This document shows, one piece after another, positions 33,508 through 44,960 of a stretch of 64,000 bases of DNA. Under the pieces are notes generated by a model that saw nothing but the letters and a program-made list of their open reading frames with translations, ran no database searches and was not told where the DNA came from. The stretch's first letter is position 1, and every line of letters starts with the position of its first letter. Both the position numbers and the translations under genes were made by a program. Source of the stretch: Blastomussa wellsi (Eukaryota > Cnidaria > Anthozoa > Scleractinia > Plerogyridae); assembly GCA_947652115.1 (NCBI GenBank), contig OX393567.1, forward strand, positions 3,425,938 to 3,489,937, given 5' to 3'.

Positions 33508-35916
33508 TTCCCTCCCTCCATTACGTAGCCAATCGCATCTGTAACAAAATTCTTGACTTTGATTGGTTCTGCACATGCTTATTTGTGACAAAATTGGCAG
33601 GTGATCAGGTGGGTGCCCAATTGCAGTATTGGATACCTGTAATTGTACACCTATGCCCTTCTCACATCAATCAACAACAAAACAATGCTAACTGGGCCTT
33701 TCCGACGTATTTGTTACTCTTCTCAGTAGACTGTGACACCCGACCTTCGCTCAGGTAGCATTGATAACTGATTCTTTACTTACATAACAAACAAAACTAT
33801 GCAAATCTGTGCATTGTTGTGTGGATCCCTTGACTGGCTTTCATCAGTAATGCTTTTGCTTTTCAAGTCTCTTGGTGTGGAAAAAAGTTAATCAATCATG
33901 TGATGCAACCAAGTGTACCACATGATGCATGTTGATCATCATGAAGAGGATAAAATAAGTCTTGGTTGTGAAGGCCCACTGTGAAGAGTTATTTATAATA
34001 CGTATACATAGTACATGTCCAATTACTGGTATTTATTATATAGCTACATCATAATCCACTATTGTCAACATAACTCACTGAATTGGCGGACCCATTCTCA
34101 TATATCATTAAATGTGTGATTTTTCCACTTTTGTTTGTGGTTAAAAAATGAGGTTCACCCTTTAATTCATCAACACACAAGTCTATTCGAACTCTGGATT
34201 CTAGGTGTGTCTTATAACTTAAGTACTTTCACATAATTTTCAGTTTGGGAATGTGGCATAATTACTTTCCCAAGTTGGGGTGCGCCTTATAGCCGAGTGC
34301 GCCTTGTAATGGAAAAACTACGATATAAAATTTATAATATATAAATTGGACAGTTTTTGCTCATGTTATCCAATTTGAGAAAACTCTGGATGCCTTCAAA
34401 TGGCAACAAAGGCTAATTTGGAGGTTGAAACATTTGCCATGTTCATAAATGTTTTGATGCTGTAATTGGTAACAAAACTACATGCTTGTCCAATTTGGAA
34501 ATAGTTGGATTAAAAAAAATCCTTGTACTGCCAAATTGGACTTGGCCCATGGCCTTGACTAATTTTGCAGTCCTCGGAATTTTTTTGCATCCAGTTATTT
34601 CTTAATTGGACAGCATGGAGGCGTATTACATAATATGTTAATCAATTATGTGATGTGTAATAAGATTGATACAAAACATAATAAATTGCTGTCAAGAAAT
34701 GCAACATAAACATAAACTATTAGCGCTTTTTAGAAATTAACTGTTTTCTGCTTGCCATGGTTTGTTACCTGCTTGATGAGGTGCTTCATTTTATCACATT
34801 ATGGAAGATTTCCTTACATTCATTTGCAAGATTTTACATTGAACCGAATAAGAGTATAAGAGCTGTGCCCTGTTGACACATTGATTGTGTTAGTAAAAAT
34901 CTGGAATTTTGAAATGAAAAAAACAACAGCGTTAGCACTGCAGGTACTGCATAGCATGGTATTAATCGATTATGCTGAGTTTCTTTCCACAAAAATTCTT
35001 CGATGCCTTTTGGAACAGCCATCCTCACAAATATGATCTTTGTACTTATTTTTACAGTAACAAGAACAAAGAAGGAGGGAGGTTAATGCAATGGAAAAAA
35101 CATAGAGAGCTACTGATTCTTGATGTGCTGATAATAATTGTGGATTTACACTAAGCCAGGCCTGAGAATCATGGGGAGTTCACCTTATAAATCAGGTAGA
35201 GTGAAAGCTTATTAATTCAAATGATAAGGGGCAAAGTTGATGATCTCAAATCAAATTACTAGTAAAAGAATATTCTGAGTCACTGGATGATCGTATTTGT
35301 TTTTAAGACAAATCTGATGTTATATTTATACTTATTTTGAAGATGACAAATGTGAGACAAATATGTTTACATATTTGCATTTCATAAATGCAAGACAAAA
35401 TTCACATAAAACAAATATTTCTGGGAAACAGAAGCCATCTTTCACCAGGGAAAACATATTAACGAAAGCAAACCAATGTATGGTAATGATCCAGAGCCAT
35501 GATTATGAGGCTTCAATCAATGAAGCTGCATGGCTTGCTTGAGTTGTACTAGTTTCTCTTCTATAAAGTTATGATTTCGAGTTGAATCATTAGTTGGATT
35601 TCCAGTTATATTTCGAACTGGTTCCCAGTTGATTAACTTCACGGCACGAAATGGCTAATTTAAGCGAACACGAAAATGCTGAGTGAGTGCCCAATGGGAG
35701 TCAAACTTGTGACCTTGCAGATACTGGTTGGATGCTCTAGCATTGATAGGAGATTTGTGGTGAGTGAGGTCGTAAACTAGGGTCATGTATTTATAAAATA
35801 ACTGAGATACTATGCGTGCTCTCATTGGTTGATAGGTGTGTTTAGATGAGGCTATGTAAACATGGCAAAAGTCCTCTTTTGCTTAAGATAATAGTGTGAC
35901 ACACTCACCACGAGTC

Positions 35917-35956
35917 TCCCATAGCTCAGTTGTTAGAGCGTGCAACTGGTATCCAG
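35917..35956 (+). repeat. tRNA-derived SINE head fragment
   Basis: The segment contains an A box embedded in tagctcagttgttagagcg, as in tRNA-derived SINEs. A B box is not found nearby, and an unrelated insert seems to follow at about 35,957-36,125. It is a relic, not a tRNA gene. Confidence 0.5.
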
Positions 35957-37430
35957 GCTTGTCAAAATAAGCCGGCAACTGGTGCATTTCACCTGCTTTT
36001 CCGAATACTGTGCCGGCTACTCCGAATGTTAGTAGGTCAGTTCTAAGCATGACATTGGGGAAATAAAATGAAAATAGCCACCTACTTTTTGGATGGAACC
36101 TGCTACTCAAAAACCTACTGACAACCCTGGGTATCTGGAAGGTCATGCATAGACATTTTGCATAGACAGTGCATGTATTTCAATAACCAGTATTGAAGAA
36201 ACTGGGAGAATATTGTGAACCTTGTAAGAACATTCTGTTTGAAAGATATCACTTTAATAGACATGCTCAGATGTACGATCTGTTTACATAGTTACATACA
36301 TGTACATACCAGTGAAGCGAGACTTCTCATGGCCGGTAGTATTTTTGCCAATTCGGGGTTTCGTCCATGTTTCCGATGTGGACCAAGTCATAATTTATTG
36401 CCCTGCGATGAATAAATCACTGGAAACTACTGTTAGTGATCTTTTCCTCCAAATATTCTATAGCTTCTGTGCAATTTTAATTTTCTGTCACAAGACAAAG
36501 TTCATCCTTTGAAGGAATCTTGTACACCAGCTGTTTGTTGCTTTAAAGTTTGTTAAATTCTTCTCACTTGCCATTGCTGTCGCCTTTATCCTGATCAAAA
36601 TAATTTCTTGTCACAATGTAACCACTTCATTGCTGGTCTTCAATCCACATTCCGAGACTGTCCTCTAGCTCAGGCCACTGACACTGCTTCCTTGACTTGC
36701 GTACTTGTTCCTCGGCATACATTTCAAGTTTCTCAGTTACACAGAACTCACGACTTGCGCCATACTTGTCCACTTGGCAAACTTGTCCACTTGCAGTTTA
36801 AACTTAGTACTATACTTCATACGTTTGGATGACATCAACACGTGGAACAAGATCTTGTTTGAGACAATGATACGTGTAGTAGAGAAATGATTAAATTAAA
36901 ATATTAATGTTATTTCGTGAAAGACCATTAACTCAATGATTACTAGGTGATTCGGCCTTGTATTGTAAATCATCATTTTGATTGATGCACTGTGTTTAAT
37001 TTCACAAGTAAAACAACAATCCATCCACATTTTTTGGCACGCTTGCATGTTTTATCAATAGACTTAGTTGCTAGGTTACAAAACTTGATGCGAGGCTACC
37101 AAGCCAACGATGTGCTCTGAATGACGCTCGATCTTGTTTGATAACAAAAGCAGAAATGGAATGGTTTTGCTCAAGTATATTTACAGTGTAATTTCTCCCA
37201 CAAATAACATTGCAAAGTAAACCCAATGGACTCAAAGGAAATGTGCTGACTTCTGTGAAGATATCAAGCTTTGTGAAGCAACAAACAGGTTACATTGTGA
37301 TGTCAAGGAAGACTGAACGTATCGTATGAGGCAAATCATGAAACAAACCATGCATTTCTAAACATTTTCTTTGTTCAATACTGTACCACTTAAAATTAAA
37401 TATTATTTTTTAAACTAATGGCGTAGTTGC

Positions 37431-38073
37431 CTTTTTGTGCTTCATCTTGGTAGTCTATTGTTATGCCAGCTAGTTCTTAAACTGTTTGAGCTTATGTTTT
37501 AACATAGAAAGGGTGTCAGCCTTCTGAGTAGTATCCGGTAGTTTGTTCCATGCATTAAAGGCCAGACGACAGAAAGTGAAGACCAAATGATTGTTGTTGT
37601 CGTAACAGCAGACGGCTTCGGTTTGGCATAACCTCTTAGAATAATAGGAACCACCTCACGCACCTGTAGATAAGTTCGTCAATTTGACAGTGTGGCACCA
37701 TGTAAGTATTTAATCACTTTAACTAGCATGTTTTGTACTCTCTTTTGTTCCAATGCAACCTTATGTAGTTTGCGTAGTAACTCTTCATAGGTACTAAACT
37801 GATCGTCTAAAACTACTCTTAGCGCCTGCTTATTTAGCTGTTCGATCTTATCTTTGCTACGTGTGCTGCAGTACTGCCAGACATTGCTGCAATATTCAAA
37901 AACCCGGTAGTATGAAAGCATTATATAGTCTTTGAATTGTCTGTCTACATACCAGCTTTTGAACTGCTTAAGGACTTGGCGCTGCTTAATATTCACTTTA
38001 CTACAGACAGCCGAGTTATGCTTGTTAAACAAAGTTTATAGTCAATATTTACACATTGATATCGTCACACTTC
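37431..38073 (-). pseudogene. CR1/jockey-like LINE ORF2 C-terminus, copy 1
   Basis: On the minus strand, the frame from 38032 to 37679 encodes the extreme C-terminal part of a non-LTR reverse transcriptase: motifs FEYCSNVWQYCS, LNKQALRVVLDD and YEELLRKLHKVALEQKRVQ match the usual YC-W, RALR and YEELL blocks. Residues before and after are missing. The 3' region runs on to about 37,431. It is cut on its 5' side by the piggyBac-type end at 38,078. Confidence 0.8.
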
Positions 38074-38077
38074 TTAA

Positions 38078-39405
38078 CCCTTTATGACCCAATCATACAT
38101 ATGTACGATTTGACACGTGGTCTTCAAAACATTGACTTCCTTCGACTGGCATTCTGGGACTGAAATAAAAACCTTGTTATTGGATACCAAGGACTGTTTG
38201 GCTCTTATCGACTCAGTTTTTTTTGTGAATTCCGAATCGTAAGACATGGTTTTTCACCAATATTTTCTTGTCTGAGTATTGCTGGCGATTTAAAGATGGC
38301 TGCGTGGTATTTAACTCTGGAAGAGGTTCTGGAGAGAGTTGTAATCGATGAAGAAGTCAGCGATTTCGATCATGAAAGTGAAGAAGACTTACCAGATGTG
38401 TCAGAAAGCGAAAACAATGGCGATTCGAGCGAAAATGAGTCTGAATTTGTCGAAAATGGTGACAACTCTGGTACATTTGTGCACATTGCTTACATTTGGA
38501 GTAGAACATTTGTCATTTATGAATAATTTCGCTTGGTTTTTTTGTATTCCCATGTGAATTTATTTTTATGGCGGACAAGATCGTACTGCTAGTCCTTCTA
38601 CATGTGCCCGTGGTCAAGCAAGAGGCTCGCATGTAAGACGAGGACAAGTGCTACATTTCAGAGGAGCTTCTCGAGGATCTAGCCGTGGCGCTCCTCTTTG
38701 TGGTCGCGAAAATAGAAGACAACCACGCAATGCTGATCCAGAATTACAGTGGTCTAGAGATGCAGGAATACACACAGCACCCCAAGGGTTTACTGAGGCA
38801 GCACCAGGACCTTGTAAATCCAGAGAAAAATTCAGCTAAGTTTTACTTTGATCTACTTTTCACTGATAACATCTGGGAAATGATTGTTCGGGAAACCAAC
38901 AATTATTATAATTTTATGGCTGGAACTGATCCAAACAAACATAAAATGCCATGGAGCCCAGTTACAAGGCTTTCGTGGGCATAGTAATTTTGATGGGCAT
39001 TATCAAGCTTCCACGTTTTCGAATGTACTGGAGAGAAGATTATCTTCTTCACCAAGAGGGTATCAGTGCTGTGATGTCACTCAACAGATTTGTACAAATC
39101 TGGCGTTATTTTCACCTGGCTGATAATTCAGTTGCACCCCCAGCTCGTGCTGATGGATATGATAAACTTTACTGAGTCAGAGAATTTCTGAACATTATTT
39201 CCAGTAACATCAGCAGGGAGTATAAGCTGGCAAGAGATATTGCAATTTCAACAACTCACCCACCTAAAAATCCTGATGGCACCCTTCCAATTGTGCCACG
39301 CAAAAATGGGCGTGAACAAGTGGGCAGGGTGGACCTATCAGATCAGCTTATCAAGACCTTTTCTGTGATCAGAAAATCAAGGAAAGCATGGAAGAAGCTC
39401 TTAGA
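38078..39405 (+). pseudogene. piggyBac transposon relic
   Basis: The left end is TTAA (38074-38077) followed by CCCTTTATGACCC, a typical piggyBac terminus and target site. The transposase is broken. The acidic start is in one frame at 38296-38526 (VLERVVIDEEVSDFDHE). An Arg/Gly-rich stretch ending GFTEAAPGPC comes next in a second frame. The core pieces LLFTDNIWEMIVRETNNYYN and KAFVGIVILMGIIKLPRF lie on either side of a frameshift near 38,950-38,984. A TGA at 39,174 then precedes a deletion that removes the middle of the catalytic domain. The last recognisable part is VGRVDLSDQL...SRKAWKKL at 39,330-39,400, where Gypsy sequence begins. No right end is seen. Confidence 0.85.
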
Positions 39406-39685
39406 AGCCTGTGGCATGTTCTCAAAGTTAGATTTAACGAGGTGTTTTCACCAAATCGAGTTGAGTCCTGAGTCAAGAGATATCACTGCCTTTGCCACCC
39501 ATGACGGTATATTCCAGTACAAGCGTTTGAGCTTTGGTGTTAATGAAAAGTACCAGCATATCATCACCCAGTTAATGGCAGGTTTGCAAGGAGTGGCAAG
39601 CATAGCTGATGATCTTATCATTGATGGTCAAGACACTGAGGAACATGATAAGAACTTTTACAGTGTGTTGCGGCATCTTAGTTAG
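39293..39685 (+). pseudogene. Chimeric frame: piggyBac C-terminus joined to Gypsy reverse transcriptase
   Basis: One 130-codon frame reads from the end of a piggyBac transposase (VDLSDQLIKTFSVIRKSRK) directly into a Ty3/Gypsy reverse transcriptase (FSKLDLTRCFHQIELSP, GIFQYKRLSFGV, then SIADDLIIDG carrying the ADD active site). The join lies near 39,405. It is a by-product of one element breaking into another. Both parts are incomplete and no function is implied. Confidence 0.8.
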
Positions 39686-41130
39686 AGGCAGCTGACTTTG
39701 AATGCTGAATAGTGCACCTTTAGAATGAACAAAGTGGTGTTCGTGGGTCTTCTGCTTAGCAAGCAGGGAGTCCAGTTCGATCTGGACAGACCATGAAGCA
39801 CTTTAAGTCATCTACGCACTTTAAGTCATCTACTCAAGAAAGTCTAACTATCAAGTTTGCTATATATGTCCCTTAAAGGAAGAATATCGCAGATGCACTT
39901 TCCCGACTGACTAAGATACGTGCTTCAGATCAGTCCATGAAAGATGATGGATACGCATGCATGGTAGCTATGCATGGTGTCCCTTCTGCATTGATAATCA
40001 AAGAAGATTGAGTGGGTCTCAACACAAGACGTGGAGTTGCAAGCAATCAGGAGTTACTACATCGAAGGGAAATGGGGCAATGCTCCTAAGCAGTATTTGC
40101 CAGTGTGCAATGAGTTGACTTTTATCGGTCATGTGATTCTATGGGGGACAAGAATTGTAATACCCCAAGCACTTTGCAAGAGAGTTGTCAGTTTGGCACA
40201 CGAAGGGCACCAGGGAGTCGTAAAGATGGAGGAGAGACTTATAACAAAGGTCTGGTGGCCTGCAATGGATCGCAATGCAGAAAGATGTGTAGAGTGAAAT
40301 TAACACTGTTACCCAGCCAAGCCATGGGGAGAAGTAGCTGTGGATCTGATGGGTCCATTGCCTTCTGGAGAACACATGTTAGTTCTCGTTGATCATAATA
40401 CAGACAGTGGATGGAAGTTGATGTTATCCGAACAACCTCCAGTAAAACCATCATTTGTTGCTTGGATGCCCAATTTGCAAGACACGGAGTACCTAAAGGT
40501 CTGCATACTGACAATGGCTCAAATCTTGTGTCTGAAGAAGTAGAAGATTATCTGAATGAAATGGGGATTGAGCACTGTTACACAACGCCTCTATGGCCAA
40601 GAGCTAATGGCAAAGTAGAAAGGCAATATAGGTCGCTTCTGAAGTCCATGAGAGCAGCCAATGCTGAAGGAAAGAATCGGAGATAGGAGCTAAATACATT
40701 AGGTTCCTTTTGGCATACAGGTCCACACCACATTCAAGTATAGGAAAGAGTCCTGCCAAGTTGCTGTCTACAAGAAAGCTCACAACTCAAATGCCTGAGC
40801 TTGTCAATGCTGAAGAGGAGGAAACAGAAGTTAGTGACCAAGCTGTCCATGGTCGGGACACCCAGAGAAAGCAGAGAGAAGGAGACAGTGTTCTGCTTGA
40901 GAAGAAAGGAAATAACCTGTCACCCTGCTATGGGAAGGAACCATATGAGATGATGTCTCGGTAGGGGACCAGGTGGTGCTGCGATCACCACAAGGCGTTC
41001 AGTACAAGCACAGCCTTCTGTTTTGCAAACCATGGATTGAACCTAGGTCAATTGAGACACCACCTGTGACAGAGGATCCAGTACCAGTGGCCGAATCAAC
41101 ACCAGAAGTTGTACCTTCTCCCTGTTAGTG
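39406..41130 (+). pseudogene. Ty3/Gypsy pol relic 1
   Basis: Domains in order are: part of the reverse transcriptase (39406-39685), an RNase H remnant ending in IADALSRL (about 39,886), the integrase zinc-binding region (HEGHQGVVKMEERL and WWPAMDRNAERC, about 40,195-40,295) and an integrase core in shifted frames (VDLMGPLPSG; HTDNGSNLVS; ANGKVERQYRSLL, about 40,330-40,690). A tail with SIGKSPAKLL follows. At least three frameshifts or stops break it, and no LTR could be placed. The sequence resembles the K02A2.6-type Gypsy group common in invertebrates. Confidence 0.82.
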
Positions 41131-41429
41131 CTCTCTGCTGAGCAGACATTGAGGAGATCTGCCTTTGTGGCTTTCTTTTACGGCTCAACACTACAACATC
41201 TTTCAGCACCAATCCTCAAACTGTTACACTTTGCAGGTGGCAGCCCACCCACACCCTGAATGACTTTGTTGCCAAATGCACTTTAAATGTCATTAGATAA
41301 TAGTTAATCCGATCATTGATTTAAAAAGAACATGTAGCTTTGCTTTTTTTCATAAGAGAAAATATGTGTTGAAATGGTTTATCTTGAAACCACATTAACT
41401 TACTGAACATATAGTACGTGTTTAAGTAG

Positions 41430-41590
41430 TTGGGGCTAAAATTTGGAACAGTATTCCCGAAAGCTATCGAAGTCTGCCAAAGCACATATTCAAAAAGAAA
41501 ATTCAAGCATTACTATTTGTAACTCTAGGAAGTCTGGATAGTTATGCTGACACTAGCACTCTTATTTATGAAATAAAAAAGGCGTCTTAA
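41430..41590 (+). pseudogene. LINE ORF2 C-terminal scrap
   Basis: Plus-strand reading gives KIWNSIPESYRSLPKHIFKK, the near-terminal motif of CR1/jockey-type ORF2 proteins (W-N-L-P...K-FKK-L). Only about 40 codons remain. Confidence 0.5.
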
Positions 41591-41741
41591 TTATAATTCA
41601 AACATACTATATTAATTTACTATTTATCACCTTTTTCCTCTTTCATCAAATAATGTATGCAAAATCGAGTAATTCGGGTAATTCGTGTTTTACGAAAATT
41701 GAGTAATTCGTGTTTTAGTAATTTGTGTTGTATGTCCTTAA

Positions 41742-41780
41742 CACCGCCTGCCTAGATTAGCTCGCTATTTGCAGGCGGTG
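41742..41780. repeat. Short GC-rich hairpin
   Basis: The arms caccgcctgc and gcaggcggtg enclose a 19-nt loop. It may be the terminal hairpin of a decayed element. Confidence 0.4.
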
Positions 41781-43972
41781 CTTACTGATTGTAAAAAGAT
41801 TTTCTTGCAAACTAAATAAACTTACATAGTGACATATGGCTTGGAATTGTACACTGAAACTCTGGAATGAAAATTGACTAGTACTGAATCATTAACTCCA
41901 CATTGTTCTAAATTATGTGGATTTATCAAAGTTCAATCATTAAATAATTTCTGTGATTGAAGTCACACAATTTGGAAGATGATTTCAGTAAGCTTTATAA
42001 GGAGTACCAGATGGTCAGCCATTTTTGGCGTGAAGGATTCTCTGAGCTGTGCTAACTACTGCCTTAAGAGAACTGCAAAAGCCAAACAAAATTGCTGTAG
42101 CAAAGAACCTGTTAGATCTGTCCAGGAGGACTTTTATGTTGATTATTCAAGGTTACTGTATACCTTGAGGGGTGTCTCACATCCAAAACGATGTAGCGGT
42201 TCTGGGTTAAACTGCAGATACCAAAATCACTATGTCAAATAAAAGCTTATAGATTTGGGCTACCTAAATAATCATCCATAGTGCAGTTCTGGCTGCTCTC
42301 TCTGTCACGGGGTACAGGGACAATTGTCTGTGCATGCTCATCTTTTGGTCAAGTTTTTGACTAAATGCAACTACGGATGTATTTTAGATAAAGTTGTCAA
42401 TCATCTCCGCCTTCTGTTCAAGTTATAACATTCGCTTATATCGAATCATATCCTCAAGAATATTTTTTGTGATACATCATACGTGTCCCAGACATCTGGT
42501 TTCGGTTTAGGCATGTTTAAAATTTCTTTTCCATTGACTAAAATGAAACATGTTAAACTTTTTGGCAATCATTCATGTTTGTTTTAAATTAAATGAAACG
42601 AATAAAATTCAAAGGAAGGAATATTTGAATCTTGACATTTTCATTTGCTTGCTAAACGGAAGACTACAATTTGTATTGGATGGGCTGCATTTATTATTCC
42701 AAGATTATAAAATGAACTGAGATTTCAATTTTTTTTTTTCTGTGATTGCATTTGTGGGAAAAAAAACAAGGAAATGCGAGTTGGCTTTCGACTAATTTTT
42801 AGATCCTGATTCATGAAATGTGTTAACTTTATAGTGTTATCTTGGTGTTATTCAAACAGCATCTTTGAACATTGGATATTTTTGAAGTTGGAGACAACTG
42901 AAGTTCGTTTTCGTGAAGCTTGGGGAAAGAGGCAGACATAATTTCAGGGATTTCAAAATGTTTTGGAGTAGGTGTCATCGACTGGAAGAGTAGGCGGCTG
43001 TTATAAGTGAGCTTTTTGGTCACAATGATTGGTTCATTGCAAGCAAGCAGAGACAATTGTCCCTGGACCCTCTCTTCCGAGAGCGTAGCATTAGGTGACA
43101 AAGAGAGGGGCCAGAACTGGACTAATATCATCCATTGTAAGAAATAATGACGTGTCAAATTTTACCTGACCTCTAATTGTGAGCATCCGATTTGGCTTTT
43201 GATTGCTATAACTCAAACCAAACTTTGTTTTTAATCACTAAATTTGATATGTCTTCTTTTCTGGACATAAAGTGTTAAATAAACCACGTCTGATACAGAT
43301 AAAAGATACAGAATATGTTTGGAGGGCAAAAAAATTGACTGATCGTGTAGAAATGTCTCAACGGAAAAGTTTTTAGAAATTAAAAAATCGCAGATACAGT
43401 TTTGTTCTTTATGTATATAGAACTAACCCCTCTCAAAACTTTGGGTCAATTGAACAAGTTCCACTTGAGTTGTAACTCTTCAAAGTGATCCTATCATTTC
43501 AAGAAAACAGTGTTTAAAAAAGTCCTTCACTTTGTAAACAAGTCCATCTTCAAATTTCCCACAGACACCTTCTTGGATGACATGGCCAATCAGCGCCGTG
43601 TAGGTTTCCTTCCGGTCACCTCCAGGTGAAATTTTCTCGCATTCAATCTCCACTCTGTGAATTGAACTTCAACATGGTCATTCCACTTTTACCATTTTTA
43701 AATTGTATAATGGGAAAGATCAAAAAGATGCCTAACACTTGGTTGAAAATCAATGCAGCCTGGCAAAGGAAAGGAAAGAAAGCAAAAGAGAGTGCAGCTA
43801 CTTCAATTGAGGGAAGGGACTATGGAGGAGAGATGATATTGGCGATGGAAACAAGTCAAGTATGCAATTTCCATGGCTGAGTTTCAATATGCCACATTGA
43901 AAAAGGTCTTGATCGATCTACAAATACCGATAATAACTAAGGGCAATACAGTTGAAACTCTACGCCATTATG

Positions 43973-44152
43973 TTGTACCCTAAGAAGTACAACACATGGT
44001 GCCTGTTTTGATTTTGTTATGGCAACACCCTTGGTGCCATTTGCGACTCTGGAATAAGAAGTTCATGGACCTATTTGAAGATACACAATGTCCACATTGC
44101 ATGTCTTCTTATCAACATTTAGGCACAATGTGGTGTATTTCTTAGGGTACAA
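43973..44152. mobile_element. MITE with 31-bp inverted repeats, copy A
   Basis: The ends ttgtaccctaagaagtacaa and its inverted partner near 44,122-44,152 (ggtgtatttcttagggtaca) match with about three differences over 31 bp. The same element sits at the same place in block B. Confidence 0.75.
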
Positions 44153-44823
44153 TATAATACTTGTGCAAAGTTTCAACTGTATCAGGCCTCACTTTTTTGG
44201 GCGAGTCCTATTGAAGTGCCAGGACATGTTTTGACATTTTTGTTAAGTGTAACAATCGCTTTCATCACCCACATATAAATAATGTATAGAAGGTGTTGAT
44301 CATTGGAGATATTTGGCATTAATTAAAGGCCATTTTCAACATTATGAAAAGTGTACCTTGCGAAAGACCGAGTGAGGGTGGATTAAATAGTTTATTTTGC
44401 TTTGAGTCTAATATGTATGATCCAGTGAATTTTATTTCCAGAATTTTTTTTCCTTGTGTATTGGTCAATAAAAGTCAGTTAATTAAATGTGCATAAGTTA
44501 GTGAAAAATCGCCTTTGGCACAATTGTTAACTCATCATACCCAACATTAATTTTGTGCCAAGTCTGTAACTTTCTTATGGACACACTCTTAAGTTGCCTG
44601 CATAAAGGCGAATTCTTATGAGATTTTTCTCCGTTGTGGAAGCAAATTTAGCCCCCTCCCTCCCAAAGATTTTTAAGGGGCTGAGGCCTTGCTTCTAAGC
44701 TTATGCGTTAGCCTGGGTTCCAGGATAGATTGATGCAGATTGCAGAAAAAAATGGCGTCAAGTGTGGTGCGAAGCAGTTCTTTGTCAGCAATCTATTTAT
44801 CTGCTAGATGGGTATCCATGTTC

Positions 44824-44942
44824 TATAAGAAAATAATGCTCGCTTGAGGTCCAGAAAAGTTGTTAGCTAGTGGACGGCCGAGCCATTAGGCGAGGGCATT
44901 CAGCTGCTTTTCTAGACCTCAATAGGACATTATTTTCTTATA
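44824..44942. mobile_element. Foldback MITE at end of block A
   Basis: tataagaaaataatg and cttgaggtc-agaaaag are repeated in inverse order as cttttctagacctc and cattattttcttata. The result is a 119-bp hairpin, and its partner in block B is at 51520-51637. Confidence 0.7.
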
Positions 44943-44960
44943 GTACATGGGGAAACCCGT

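Larger units (their letters stand above)
31565..37430. other. Region without supported genes
   Basis: All open frames here are short and lack family features. The stretch is AT-rich and holds minor repeats (listed separately), a tRNA-like fragment near 35.9 kb and a twice-repeated attccggaatat at about 31,574-31,606. Nothing else can be supported. Confidence 0.6.
42180..44958. repeat. 2.8-kb duplicated block, copy A
   Basis: From catccaaaacgatgtagcgg to catggggaaaccc, this block matches 48850-51654 with small indels and scattered substitutions. It includes a MITE (43973-44152) and a hairpin end (44824-44942). An 84-aa frame at 43626-43880 (with AWQRKGKKAKES) is open in both copies but has no recognisable family. 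It is followed directly by Gypsy relic 2. Confidence 0.9.

Noticed and set aside
36215..36890. Short Cys/His-containing frames around 36.2-36.9 kb
   Set aside because: They have no consistent zinc-binding spacing, are not conserved elsewhere in the window, and lie in AT-rich non-coding sequence.
42829..43158. 109-aa minus-strand frame in the 2.8-kb block (100 aa in copy B)
   Set aside because: Its N-terminal part is the right arm of an inverted repeat, and there is no domain or promoter evidence.
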